Origin: Dryomyza anilis
Taxonomy: Eukaryota > Arthropoda > Insecta > Diptera > Dryomyzidae
Direction: 5' to 3'
NCBI GenBank assembly: GCA_951804985.1
Contig: OX638135.1
Span: 68,552,680-68,616,679 of the forward strand
Length of the DNA: 64,000 bases
Under the pieces are notes generated by a model that saw only the letters and a program-made list of their open reading frames with translations, was not told the origin of the DNA and searched no databases. Positions within the stretch are counted from its first letter, which is position 1, and the number at the start of each line of letters is the position of its first letter. The position numbers and the translations under genes were made by a program. Shown piece by piece: positions 42,951 through 54,279 of the stretch.

Positions 42951-43860
42951 CCACGGAAAAAACCTATGCGCCTAATGAAAACAAAAAAGAAGCCTCGGAT
43001 AACGACCGATTACAACGATGACGACACACGCAAACGTTTTAAGGACCATGATTTCCGAATATGCACCTGGAATGCCCGGACCCTTTATAGGGAAGGTGCC
43101 TCTATCCAGCTGGCAATGTCCTCGAAAAATATAAGGCTGACATCACCGCTATCCAGGAGATGCGATGGACGGGATAGGGCTGTTCGTAACAAGCGTCCTG
43201 TGATATCTACTACAGCTGCCATGCGGAGAGACACGAATTTGGATGTTTGCCTCTAGGTTCACGCCCGTGGACGAAAGGCTGGCAACAATCCGCATCAAGG
43301 CTAAATATTTCCATATCAGCCTAATTTGTGCACACGCTCCGACGAACGAGAAAGATGACGAGACAAAAGAGCGCTTCTACGAGCACCTAGACAACGCATA
43401 CGAGCGCTGCCCCTGCCACGATATCAAAATCGTGCTAAGCGATTTTAACGCCAAGGTGGGCATGCCAAAACTTCCGATAACGGACCGAGGCTAATCGACT
43501 TCGCCGCAGCACGAAACATGGTAGTTAGTAGCACTAGATTCGAACATTTCGATATCCACAAGGCCACATGGTTGTTGCCCGATCAAAAAACTCGAAACCA
43601 AATTGATCACGTTGTGATTGACGGAAGGCACGCTTCGAGCGTGATGGACGTAAGCACTATCCGAGGTGCCAATATGGACTCGGATGATTACCTTGTAGCA
43701 GCCAAGGTCCACGCACGCTTAAGCGCTGCGAAGAACGTACGGAACCAAACGCAGAGAAAGCTAGACGTCGGAAAGCTGCAATCACAACAGACAACGCAAG
43801 CCTTTTCCACTCGACTCTCACACCTGCTTAGACAAAGCACTCCTCCTCTCGATGATATTA
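42951..43860 (+). pseudogene. LINE AP-endonuclease domain, broken
   Basis: Parts in successive frames match the endonuclease of RTE-like elements: FRICTWNARTLYREGA (about 43050, with the N of the N-terminal motif), IKAKYFHISLICAHAPTNEK at 43290-43345, IKIVLSDFNAKVG at 43425-43460 with the catalytic DFN, then RTRNQIDHVVIDGRHASSVM at 43586-43650 and the SDDYLVAAK block (normally SDH) at about 43680. Frameshifts occur near 43130, 43245 and 43495. The enzyme would nick target DNA to prime reverse transcription. Confidence 0.85.
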
Positions 43861-43867
43861 GCGCGTA

Positions 43868-45213
43868 GTGGAACCATATCCCTGCTCTATGCGTACGGCT
43901 GCCGAAGAGGTGCTTGGATTCCAACGCCCTCTGAGGAATCAGTGGTATGACCAGGAGTGCCGCGCGGCCACTGCAGAGAAAGACGCTGCGTACAAATCCA
44001 CCCTGCAGTCAGTAGCTACGCGAGCTGCGAAGGAGCGATACAAAGAGAAGAGGAGGGAAGAGAGACGTCTTATCAGGCGTAAAAAAAGCGAGGCAAAAAG
44101 ACGTGAGTGTGAGGAGATTGAGATGCATGGGGACAGGAATGATGCTCGAAAATTCTTCGAGAAAATAAGACGCCTAGTCGGAGGTTCAAAATCCGGAGCC
44201 TCTTCTTGTAAAGATGAGAACGGGAATCTACTGACAGATATCCAGAGCACACTGAAGATATGGAGGGATCATTTCTTTAAACTGATGACCGGTGATGATG
44301 ACCGCAATTCCACCGATAGAGAAGTAAACCCGGCAACCCCAGTACTTGATGACGACGTTGAGATTTCGCCACCCGACCATGACGAGGTCAAAACAGCCAT
44401 TGCTTGGCTGAAAAACAACAAAGCCATATTCTGCTTACGAGCTCGTGCATGCTCTCTATTAGCTCTTCGCCTCCGGTCTTAAACAATTCAGCAGGCAGGC
44501 CATCAGCACCTGCGGCTTTGTTGTTTTTCAGCCAAGCAGGTTCTATCGAGCGTATTATGTGAAAGACTGAAGCCCATCTTCAACAGACAGATTGCACCTT
44601 ATCAGTGCGGTTTCAGACCTGGAAAGTCCAGATTTTCACATTGCGCCTAATCCAGGAAAAGACCATAGAAAAACAGATCGACTATTAGTCGACTATAAAG
44701 CCGCCTTCGACACTCCAATAAGGGAACGATTATACGCCGCAATGTCTGAGTTCGGTATACCTGCGAAACTTATAAGGCTTTGCAGGATGACCCTGAGCAA
44801 CACACGTTGCTCAGTGAGAATAGGAAAAGACCTCTCCGAACCATTTCATACCGAACGAGGTTTCAGACAGGGTAAAAAAGTCGCAGGGTATCGTGCTACT
44901 TTTTTAATTTATTGATGGAGGAAATAGTTCGAGCTGCCGAACTCCGTCAAAGCGGCACTATCCTCAATAAACGTGTCGTGCTGCTCGCATATGCCGACGA
45001 TATTGATATCACTGGCAGGAGCACACGAGCTGTCGGCGCAGCATTCTCCAGATTGGAGAAAGAGTCGCGTCGAATAGGTCTAGCGGTGAACGAGGACAAG
45101 ACGAAGTTCCTTGTGTCAACAAAAGAGTCCGTGCGTCTTGGACAATAAACTGATTTTGACACCCACAAGTTCGACATTGTGAAGGACTTCGTCTATTTGG
45201 GATCCAGCATCAG
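43868..45213 (+). pseudogene. LINE RT domain, with inversion and deletion
   Basis: The ORF 43868-44482 has the pre-RT linker (NQWYDQECRAATAEKDAAYK, then a Lys/Arg/Glu-rich helix) and the first RT block (VKTAIAWLKNNKA). The frame then enters inverted sequence. From 44540 it recovers as LSSVLCERLKPIFNRQIAPY and QCGFRPGKS-like sequence. 44592-44915 contains DYKAAFDT (RT motif with catalytic Asp) and RQGKKV in place of the RQGDPLS block. 44912-45148 has LLAYADDIDITGRSTRA, the YADD block. Multiple breaks make it inactive. Confidence 0.86.
44399..44540. repeat. 28-bp inverted repeats flanking an inverted RT segment
   Basis: attgcttggctgaaaaacaa (44399) reappears inverted as ttgtttttcagccaagca (to 44538). 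Between them, 44427-44512 read on the minus strand continues the RT protein exactly where the left repeat leaves off (GADGLPAELFKTGGEEL). So this piece of the gene has been flipped in place. A stretch coding for about 40 RT residues after it is missing. Confidence 0.9.
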
Positions 45214-46440
45214 GCTCTGACAGCATTTTTTCAATTTGGAAACGATATTATTGAATTTGAGCAAAATATTTGCGAGACCCCTACCCAAGATTTAATACCT
45301 CATGCCTTGGAGTTTCATCAGAAGCAGCTTAAATTTCTGTGGGATAATTTCCAAGCTTCGTATCATTCTGTACGAAGTGAAACCGGCAATCCCGATGTGG
45401 ACAGAAAGAAGCTGAAGAATAAATATTCCAAAGCGTACATACGCTGTATTGCTTCAATTTCAGAAATAATGGAGACATTCAAAAACCCGGTAGACACTCC
45501 CAAGGCAAGAGAAGAAACGACCCCGATACAATTTGAACCCTATATAACTTTACCCCCATGTGACATGGATATTATTGATGGTGATTATGCTACACTTTCA
45601 GAGATCTGTTTTCGGCTATGTACATTAACAATTCCCGATTAAGTTATGTAGAAAAATTATTCTACCTTAATTAAAAAACCCGAAGCGAAGCAAATGATAT
45701 TGTAAAAAATGCTCAGCTTACCAATGCTGGATTCTCATTTGCTTGGTCTAATCTCGTGGAACAATACGAGAATAAACGGATGCAAATAAATGCGCAACTA
45801 AAGACTCTTTTTTTAATTTGCAAGCAGTGACATTTGAGTCAGGTTATTCCATTAGGAAGCTACAGAGAACTATAAATGACTGCATTATGACCCTTCAAAA
45901 TTTGCAAATTGACACCAAAGAGCTGGGATCCAATTCTGGTATACCTGTGATCGATCCATCTCCCCAAGAATACCTTAGAGAACTTTGAGAAATCTCTAAC
46001 GGACATCTCAGTTGTTCCATCATGGACAACTTTGAACGTATTCCTGACCGAAAGATATAGGACACTCGAAGCTGTTGATGATATGAAGCCATCGACTTCT
46101 TAGGGAGAAATGTAAATACATATCACATGAATGTTTCTCAGACCCAAGCCCAGTACACTCTCCCCGAGTGACCGAGATTCATAGCCATGAAAGTGGGTAA
46201 TAGACTCGATGTCGTGAGGCATTAAAAATGGTAGAAGCGAGTGTAAGTGTCAAAGTTGTGGTAAAAGACATCATTCACTTCTACATCTGAACTCAAACCC
46301 GGAGTCAGAATTAAATACACGACCCAGTACATGTGCAGCTGCTATAACTCAAGCATTTACGACCCAAATACAGTCCACTGACCCTAGACCCTCGCAAGGA
46401 ATTAAGAGAGATGAGCATTCTGCTGCTAAGAAAATAATTC
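45214..46440 (+). pseudogene. BEL/Pao 2 gag, broken
   Basis: The frame 45214-45642 reads QALTAFFQFGNDIIEFEQNI, then LEFHQKQLKFLWDNFQASYH and KYSKAYIRCIASISEIMETF, the N-terminal helical part of BEL Gag. Later parts (45640-46290) are in several frames and end with a knuckle-like C-x-C-QSCGKRHHSLLH block near 46235-46280. A small direct repeat is not seen. The 5' LTR and start are missing, since the LINE abuts at 45213. It differs from BEL/Pao 1 in sequence. Confidence 0.72.
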
Positions 46441-46451
46441 TCAGCACATCA

Positions 46452-47321
46452 ATGGTCAACGTCGAACACAATGGGAACAAATTTGTAGCACGCGCTCTCA
46501 TAGACCCTGGATCTGAGGCCACATTTGTAACGGACGAGTTGAGGAGTCGAATAGGACTTCCAACGCGTGCTGTTAATGCAGAAGTAAGTGGTCTCAACGA
46601 AGTGATTTCTGCAAACCCATCAGAATCTTGTGAGTTGACATTGTGCTCTCCTATTGACCCTAAATTTAAAGTTAAAACGCTTGAGATTGTTTTCAAAACC
46701 CTAACAAATGATTTGCCTACCTATGCAATCGACCCTTTGCAGTAATTTGGCCTTAACCTGGCCGACCCAGAGTTTTACAAGACCCGACCCGTGGATATAA
46801 TTATTGACTGTGATATATACCCAAGAATTATCCGAGGTGGTGTACTGCACAATGTGTTAGAATCATTGTTAGCGCAGGAGACTAAATTTGGATGGATTGT
46901 TTCAGGGCCCATTCCTGAAGACAAGGTAATCCTTGTTGAGACCCAACCCTACAACACTATTACCCGAAAAAACAATTGCAGTGATAAAAATCGTGCTGAA
47001 TTTCAAAATGTGAAGATCGTCAGGCCTAATGAACATACAAGATTTCGACCCATCTCTACCCGCACTTATTGTCATGGACGACAATATGGGACCTCGATCC
47101 GTCCAATGTCATGCGAACTTTGCCATCAGGATCATCGCTTAGCGACATGCTCCAGGTTCAAGGAGAAGAACCTGTATGAGAAAAAGAACGTAGTGAAGAA
47201 TTTCCACTACTGCGTGAATTGCTTGGCCCGATCTCACAGCACAGAAAAATGCACCAGCAACAACACATGTGTAGTGTGTCATGAGAGACACCACACGAGT
47301 CTGCACACATTTAGCCACTGA
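46452..47321 (+). pseudogene. BEL/Pao 2 protease, joined to a second zinc-knuckle domain
   Basis: The ORF 46452-46745 carries the aspartic protease (ARALIDPGSEATFVTDEL, where BEL proteases usually have DSGS or DTGS; here DPGS). A stop at 46743 is followed by 46791-47321 in the same frame: DIIIDCDIYPRII and KFGWIVSGPIPED, the protease-RT linker block. The frame then passes directly into a Cys/His-rich stretch (about residues 105-176: CELCHQDHRLATC, CVNCLARSHSTEKC, CVVCHERHHTSLH). In BEL elements knuckles precede the protease, so this order is abnormal and probably a recombination between two elements. Pol proper is absent. Confidence 0.75.
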
Positions 47322-47964
47322 CCCGTCGTGGCCCCCGATTAAATAAGTAATCAGACCCACTTTTTGAGTCAAAAAGAATCATGTCGATGTTGACTAATTT
47401 AGCCGACTTTATCGCATGTTCTTGGCTGACCCACAGTATAATATTTATACTAGACCCTATAATAAACCCTATGTTTTGCAGTTCCTGCAAGGCGGGCAGA
47501 ATGTTTACGTGAACGTAAACACAATGTGTACGAACATGCCCGTTGGACCCACTCGTTGCAGCGATACTCGCTGCAATGAGTTTTGACGTTTTTGTGTGCA
47601 AAATAGTCTCTCGTTTAGTCTATCTAAAACCGAGCGCACGATCGACCCACCCGTCTCCACGACATTGATATTTAAAGTTTAAATTAAACATTATAAACCC
47701 GTCTTCGTGACAATTATAATAAGAACCCGTCAACGCGACAACCCGGTCCCCGCGGCATTAAATAATACAAATAAACACAAATTGAACATATTCAACAAGC
47801 AACACAATCACAACAACAACAGGAAGGAAATCTACCGAAGGAAGGAATTTATACAAACACAACAATTACACCAAGATCATACACAAGACCAAATATATTC
47901 AATACATAAGGTTTGATATAGTTATTTTGAATCCGCCACGCCAACCCGTTCACCACCCGAACAA
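47322..47964. other. Unassigned stretch with recurrent acccgtc/cacgac motifs
   Basis: The motif acccgtc followed by a short variable part and cgcgac/cgtgac/cacgac occurs at 47324, 47648, 47697, 47727 and 47740 or nearby. The rest is rich in caacaa. It may be LTR/UTR of the element bearing the second knuckle domain, but no pair was found. Confidence 0.35.
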
Positions 47965-49311
47965 AGTATATAATTTAATTGTTCCTGAATGTTTTCTAAA
48001 AATATTGTGAAAAGCCGACACGTATATTTCAACAAAAAAAAAAACAACTAAAAAAACAGTGCTTCTATTTTCGAACAGAATTCGGCATTTTTATTACAAC
48101 AACCTCCGCGAATTCCTTGCCTACGCTATGTGCTGTACTGAGACTTTTACTTGCAGTTTGAAACCAATTATTTAGTTATGCAATTATAAATTTGTATATG
48201 AATAAAATTATTATAAACTGTCACTGTGCATGTTTAATGATTTTTAATTAAAATTAATGAAAAAAATAAATATTTTAATTTTTATTTTATTTTTAGGATT
48301 TCTTTCAAAAATATTAAGATATTTTTTTATGCAAACATACAACTTTTTGAACTGAAACAACTGAAATGTTTCTCTGGAAATATATTTATATTCAGGTCGT
48401 TCCAAATCATATTTTATTTTGAACATATTTATGTTTCAGTTTATATATTTATTTTGTTTGGATGTAGTAATTATTATGTTTCTATTAGAACATACACCAT
48501 TTCAAGGGGCAACATCAAAATGTTTCCGTGATATCATAATGTAAATCAGAGCTCATTACAACACTATTCAAGTCTCAATACAACCTTGTTTACAAATGAT
48601 TTATCAGGGAATTATATATTGTTTACATAAAATTCCAAATGCATGCATATAATAGTAAATAATTTAATAGTGCACAACTTAAAAATCAGTGCTTCTATTT
48701 TCATTTTCGGCATTTTCATTACAACAGACTCTGCGAATTCCTTGCCTACGCTATGTGCTGTACTGAGACTTGTACTTGCAGTTTGAAATCAATTATTTAG
48801 TTATGCAATTGAAAATTTGTATATGAATAAAATTATTATAAATTCTCACTGTGCATGTTTAATGATTTTTAATAAAAATTAATAAAAAAAAACAATATTT
48901 TAATTTTTATTTTATTTTCAGGATTTCTTTCAAAAATATTAAGATATTTTTTTATGCAAACATACTACTTTTTGAACTGAAATGTTTCTCTGGAAACATA
49001 TTTATATTCAGGTCGTTCCAAATCATATTTTATTTTGAACATATTTATGTTTCGGTCTAAATATTTATTTTGTTTGGATGTAGTAATTATTATGTTTCTA
49101 TTCGAACATATACCATTTGAAAGGGCAACATCAACATGTTTCCGTGATATCATAATGTAAATCAGAGCTCATTACAACAGTCTCAATACAAACTTGTTTA
49201 AAAATGATTTATCAGTGAATTATATATTGTTTACATAAAATTCCAAACATATATGTTAATGACTGCAAAATTATGTTTGGGAGAGCCATTTTTATACAGC
49301 GTGCATATATT
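47965..49311 (+). mobile_element. Two tandem copies of the unnamed ~630-bp repeat
   Basis: Copy 1 (about 47965-48680) and copy 2 (about 48681-49311) are direct repeats sharing gtgcttctattttc, cctacgctatgtgctgtact, gcaaacatac then ttttgaactgaaa, tcaggtcgttccaaatcata, and gtttccgtgatatcataatg. Copy 2 ends in a terminal motif (ttatgtttgggagagccatt then tttatacagcgtgc), absent from copy 1. Minus-strand relatives lie at 26638-27610 and a partial plus-strand copy at 60918. No coding capacity. Confidence 0.85.
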
Positions 49312-49832
49312 CAGATAATGGCACTAACTTTATCCAAGAGCTATACCAGTCTTTCTATACATCGTCAGTCTTGAATACAACCACAATCTTCGTTTATTAT
49401 TCGCAACATGCAGAATAAAGTTTTTTTTAAGCAGAATAAAGTTTTTAAACTAATTTTGAAATTATATTGTGAATATTGATGTGGCTTATCAAGTGTATAC
49501 ATACAAAAATTTTAGATTCTACTTAAACGCAAAACATTGGGTCTGGTGACAACATTTTTAAAGTAATCACCAAACCTTTTAGAGCAGACATGTCAAACTC
49601 ATTTGGCATCACGGGCCGCATTGGCAATTCAAAAGATGAGGCGGGCCGCATTTATGTACCATCGTAACTAAAACAAAATACGAAATGTTATCTTTGCGAC
49701 TATCGAACGTGAAAGTTCTTACAAAAGTTATCTATTAGGCACCGTATAGATATATAAGACTTTTTAAAGTAAGCTAATCGAGATAATACCCACATAGTGG
49801 CACATCTGAACTTCGTACTTCAAAGTTGGCAT

Positions 49833-52000
49833 TCGTTCCTTTGTTGTTGCCGGCGAATTTAATGTGCACAACGCCACTTGGTTCAGCCACTCGGGTCTAA
49901 CAATACAGGAGAATTGTTATGTTGAGTTGTTCGCCGAGTGCAATCAACTCACTCAATTAGTGAAGGAACCGACGTAGCTTCCACGCGTCGGTGGGCAGAG
50001 CCAAAAAATCCTAGACCTTTTTCTGACTTGACATCTTAAAAAAAATGATGTAAAATTCCTTGCATTCCAACCACTGTACTGTTTCCGCTGAGTTTTCGTA
50101 TTCTAGTTTACGTATTCTGGCTTTACGAAACAGCAAATTGAGTTGCGTTAAATGATTTTTTTCGCAACTTTAATTGGAAATTGTGTTTCGCAGATAGAGA
50201 CATAAATGCCGCGGCTTTAATGGTAAATATTATTTTATAAGGTATGCGGTCCTTCATACCTTCTAAAAAGATTACCATTAAACCCAAGGACCACTCTTGG
50301 TTTAATGAGACTTGTAGGAGGATTGCAGTCAGGTCGAAAGAGGACCTGCTCGCTAAAAGGTCCTTCTTTACCACAGAGGTAGTAGAAATTTTTGGTCATA
50401 TGTAAAAAGAGCGAAGAATCAGACGACGTCGTCTACTCCAACTCTTATTACAAATGGCCAGACTTTCACTGACCAGGTTGATAAAGCTAATCTCTTGGCA
50501 GAATTATTTGCAAATAATTCAACGCTCCCAGATAGCAATCAACCACTGCCCGTTGTCGACTTTGTTCCTTCTGTAATGCCGGAGATACATTTTCGAACAC
50601 GGGCAGTTAAAAAGGTTTTAGCAAACCTCAATATTAACAAAGCCTCCGGGCCAGATGGCATATCTGCCCATGTGTTGAAGAAGTGTGCGTCACCGCTGGC
50701 TTGTCCGTTGCGTAACCTTTTCAACATCTCCTACACGACAGGAGTTTTTCCATCTTGTTGGAAGGTTGCCAATGTCCAGCCAGTTCCGAAAAAGGGTAAG
50801 ACTACGAACCCTGCTAATTACCGACCCATTGCAATATGCTCTGCGCTCTCCAAGGTAATGGAAAGCGTAATAAACTTCCACCTTGTGAACTATATTGAGC
50901 ACAACGAATTGCTCAGTGACCGACAATACGGTTTCCGTAGGACCAGAACCACCGGTGACTTGATGGCGGTCCTCTCCGAAAAGTGGAATAATTGTATTCA
51001 CCTTTTCGGGGAGAGTAAGGTTGTTGCTCTTAATATTTCCAAGGCTTTTGATCGAGTGTGGCATAAAGCTCTCGTCTCAAAATTAGTTGCATATGGTGTC
51101 GGTGAATCTTTTACTCGATGGATATCGAGTTTTCTCCAGGGTCGTTCAATAAGAGATGCGATGGATGGTGTGTTCTCCGAACAACATTCCATCAATTCTG
51201 GAGTTCCGCAGGGTTCCGTTCTATCCCCGTCCCTATTCCTTGTTTTTATCAATGACCTTCTGTCATTGACCCAGAACCCAATCCATTCATTTGCAGATGA
51301 CAGTAACATTTGTCATTTATATTCGTTCAACAAGCGTCCAAACTCTTTGGAGGTTGAGAGTAAACGACGCACTGTGAATGACACACTCAATAATGACCTT
51401 AAAACAATCTCTGAGTGGGGTCTTGCAAATAGAATTGATTTTAATGCAAGCAAGACCCAATGTTGTCTGCTATCTCACAAAAGAATGGATTCACCCCTCC
51501 CTCCCATTAATATGGATTTTGTTGATATTGCGGAGTCAGCTGTAACCTCCGATGGAATGATCATATATTAGATGTGTCGAAAGAAGTGGCCAAGTGTCTC
51601 GGTTTTCTAAAACGTTGTAAGACATACTTCACTCCTGCTGACTTATGCACTGTCTACACTACCTATATTCGGCCTAAGATGAAATACAACTCGCACATTT
51701 GGACAGGGGCTTCAAAATCCTCCTTGGAGTTCCTGGACCGAATACAACAGCGTGCGATATATATGGATGAAAATATTTCATCCTCTATTGGTTCTCTTGA
51801 GCACCGAAGGACCGTTGGGTGTGTAACCCTGTTTTATAGGTATTACAAAGGTAAGTGTTCGAGAGAAATACATGGTCTGATTCCACCAGGTCGTGTGTTC
51901 TCTCGTTCTACTCGGGCATCAAACCAAGCTCACCCCTTCGTAGTCCACTCGGTTCTTAACAGAACCACGCATTATATAGAGAATTTGTTCTTCGGTCGCA
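49833..52000 (+). mobile_element. Jockey/CR1-like non-LTR retrotransposon, 5'-truncated copy
   Basis: It is collinear with the minus-strand copy at 61066-64000 (same family). It starts inside the endonuclease domain and ends near 52000, where similarity to the other copy stops. It lies wholly inside the hAT-like element. No target duplication was identified. Confidence 0.85.
49845..52000 (+). pseudogene. Jockey/CR1-like LINE ORF2 (endonuclease C-terminus and RT), broken
   Basis: Endonuclease remains at 49845-50040 (GEFNVHNATWFSHSG, ELFAECNQLTQLVKEPT with a stop). The RT is mostly open at 50495-51571: KASGPDGISAHVLKKCASPL, YRPIAICSALSKVMES, QYGFRRTRTTGDL, ALNISKAFDRVWHKAL (catalytic Asp position reads N-ISKAFD; usually D-IS-AFD), GVPQGSVLSPSLFLVFINDL and SFADDSNICH with the ADD block. 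A deletion or frameshift near 51545 leads into 51574-51990 (CLGFLKRCKTYFTPADLC, YIRPKMKYNSHIWTGASKSS). The usual LINE endonuclease-RT order is kept. The RT-domain ATG at 50495 is internal. Confidence 0.88.
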
Positions 52001-53900
52001 CGATACGTTTGCGACCGACCCTGCGTCTGTTCGTCGGCAGTTCCCAGAGGTTACTGCGACGACATCTACCGCATGAAGAGGTGTCTCAGGACATCGAGAT
52101 ATCTCAGGATGCGACAAACAGTGCAGCTAAAATAAACTCAAATAAAATTCATTTAAATTCAAAACATAGTTTTTGGTTTATCATTATTGTTGTCTATTTT
52201 TTTTATATTTATTTGATATTCATTAGTTTCATATTTTAATTATTTCCATCAATTTTTGGAAAAATAAATAATCGAATAACAACCTAATACATAGATAATA
52301 ATTTGTAGTCATATTAGATTAAAAGCTGTATTAAAGCTATCTTATCGGTTGTCTAGAGGGCAACTTTCTGATGATGCATTTTAATAGTTGACTTTTTAGT
52401 TATCTTTTCGAGAGCTAAAAGTCAACAAAGAGGCGGACCTTCGTAAGCCTTTCAGATACCTTTTTGATAACTTTTACAACATTCGGATATCGTCAACTTT
52501 TAAAAGTTAGCATAAAGTTAGGTTTTGGACATCGTTTGTCTGGTTGGGATAAGAAAAAAATAAACGCTCGTTTTTTTCATTTGGTTCTTCGTTTGTAAAA
52601 TAAAATATTCAATTTTTCCATTGAGGTTAGTTAAAAACGCCGCAGTCGAAATTTTTGTGCATGAAATCGTGAGATTTTTGACTGTTTGAAATATATCGAA
52701 AAAAAATGTCCGAACTTTTTTGATTTTTGACAAAAATTTTGTCAGTGGTATTTACAATGGAGTATATTTCAAAAACTAGACAATACCTACCTAATTTTAA
52801 AATAATTATCCAGTCTGCCATTCGTTTCGATATTGATGTGAAAAGTATACGATAAGTTGAAAAAATCGCACGGTATCGAATCAGATCTAGTAATTGGTGG
52901 GCCGCATTTGTGTATCATAAAAAAATAGAACTTAAACTGCAAAGATAGTTCAAAGCGACATATCGCTTTTAGCAATTTTTCGAAACGTTAATAAAAACGA
53001 TTCTGGATTAATATTGCATCAAATAGTCAAATATATAGAGATTTATTTGAAAAACATTGCGATATCGATGTGAAAAATGTTTTAATATCCGATCATAAAA
53101 TCTTACTCTTGGAAAACTACGAAATTTTAAAAATTAGCAACGAGGTCGGATTTTTGTTATCGAAGTTAGTTCGAGAAAACTTTGAGGCAAAAATTACCAA
53201 ATTTTTTAGGTTTTCGGTATAAACAATATTTAAACATATTGAAAAAGTTTGTTTTTTAAAATACCGTATATAAATTTGATATTTGAATAAATTTGAAAAA
53301 GGTTCCTTTTTATGAACAATCAATTTAAATTGCAAGGACAAGGACCACTGGTTAGATGTTCGGATTTAGGAGTTATGACGAAGTTTGTTTTATTATCCTT
53401 TAAACGAGGTTTGCAGCATTCTACGGTCAAGAGTTTTATTATATTGATTAATTTTTGTAACTTTGGTCACTGTATCTCTGGAGAAGGTGAGTCTTAATTT
53501 CTGGTAGATTTGATGTGGAATGTCTCTAATACGAAAAGTTTTACTTACTAAAAAAAAATATATACTTCAATTCCATTTTGTGCAAAGTAAGACTCTTGGT
53601 TAAAAACTTGTCGATATTTTATTAATAAAAGTCGAAATTTTTGATTCCTGTTCTGATTGCGACATTATTAATTTTGCTGCAGTGTTTGACATTTTAAAGT
53701 TATTATTATTATTATAGTCGAAACAAAAACAATAACATAATTTTCTTTTCGGTGTTAGACGTAGAAAACCATGCGTACCATATTTTTATTTTAGATTCCG
53801 GCGAGGCCAAGATTGATAAAAAAAGGTAAAAATTATTGTTATCCCATTTGTGCAACTCCATTTATCATATTTGAAATGACAATTAGAAAAATAAATTAAG
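52001..53900. other. Unassigned interior of the hAT-like element
   Basis: AT-rich with no recognised protein. A gagcaac/ctaaaagtcaac-type palindromic patch lies at 52380-52440 and a left-end-like gggccgcatttgtg box at 52905. The ORFs of 60-74 codons here lack motifs. Confidence 0.4.
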
Positions 53901-54279
53901 ACTATATTGAAAACTTATTAAATTTTGGAAAATAATGTACAAAAATATTGATTTTTTTAATAAATTAATGATAAGTATTTAACCAAGATTAGTAAATATA
54001 AATTAAGAAAGTCTTCGCGGGCCGCAGATGAAGGATTGGCAGGCCGCGTGTTTGGCATGCCTACTTTAGAGTGTAGGTAAATTCGTTATATCCAATGGAC
54101 AAAGAAAATCGTTTTTCAAAAAATGTGGCTTATAAAGTTACTACAATAAGTGTATCTTAATATACGCAATGTTGCCAGATCAATAACGAATAACGCTCTT
54201 TCGTTATATACGCCCTGCAGTGTAACACTAACCAGCAATGAAATTTTACTAGAATATTTACTAGTCAAAACCCACCTAA

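Larger units (their letters stand above)
42889..45213 (+). mobile_element. RTE-like LINE copy, rearranged and 3'-truncated
   Basis: It begins with a UTR-like stretch (agtgagtggcgagcatcttc), then AP-endonuclease and RT parts in changing frames, and is cut at 45213 after the ggatccagcatc block by a BEL/Pao fragment. The last 90 bp overlap the first part of the 24.1-kb fragment of the same family (AELRQSGTILNK, LLAYADDIDITGRST). Relative to a normal order, one RT segment is inverted (44427-44512) and more is deleted. Confidence 0.88.
49585..54063. mobile_element. hAT-like element with 8-bp target duplication (7/8) and a LINE inside
   Basis: The left end cagacatgtcaaactcattt then ggcatcacgggccgca and the reversed right end taggcatgccaaacacgcgg then cctgcc share the (c)agNcatgNcaaac start and nearby gggccgc boxes. 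Flanks are ttttagag (49577-49584) and ctttagag (54064-54071), 7 of 8 equal, the size expected for hAT. Additional subterminal gggccgc boxes occur at 49652, 52908 and 54017. The 52.9-kb one resembles the left end again, so a second, smaller element may be nested. No hAT transposase was identified. Confidence 0.7.

Noticed and set aside
53312..53497. Possible hAT transposase remnant
   Set aside because: Only 61 codons, with no zinc finger, catalytic or dimerisation motif of hAT proteins.
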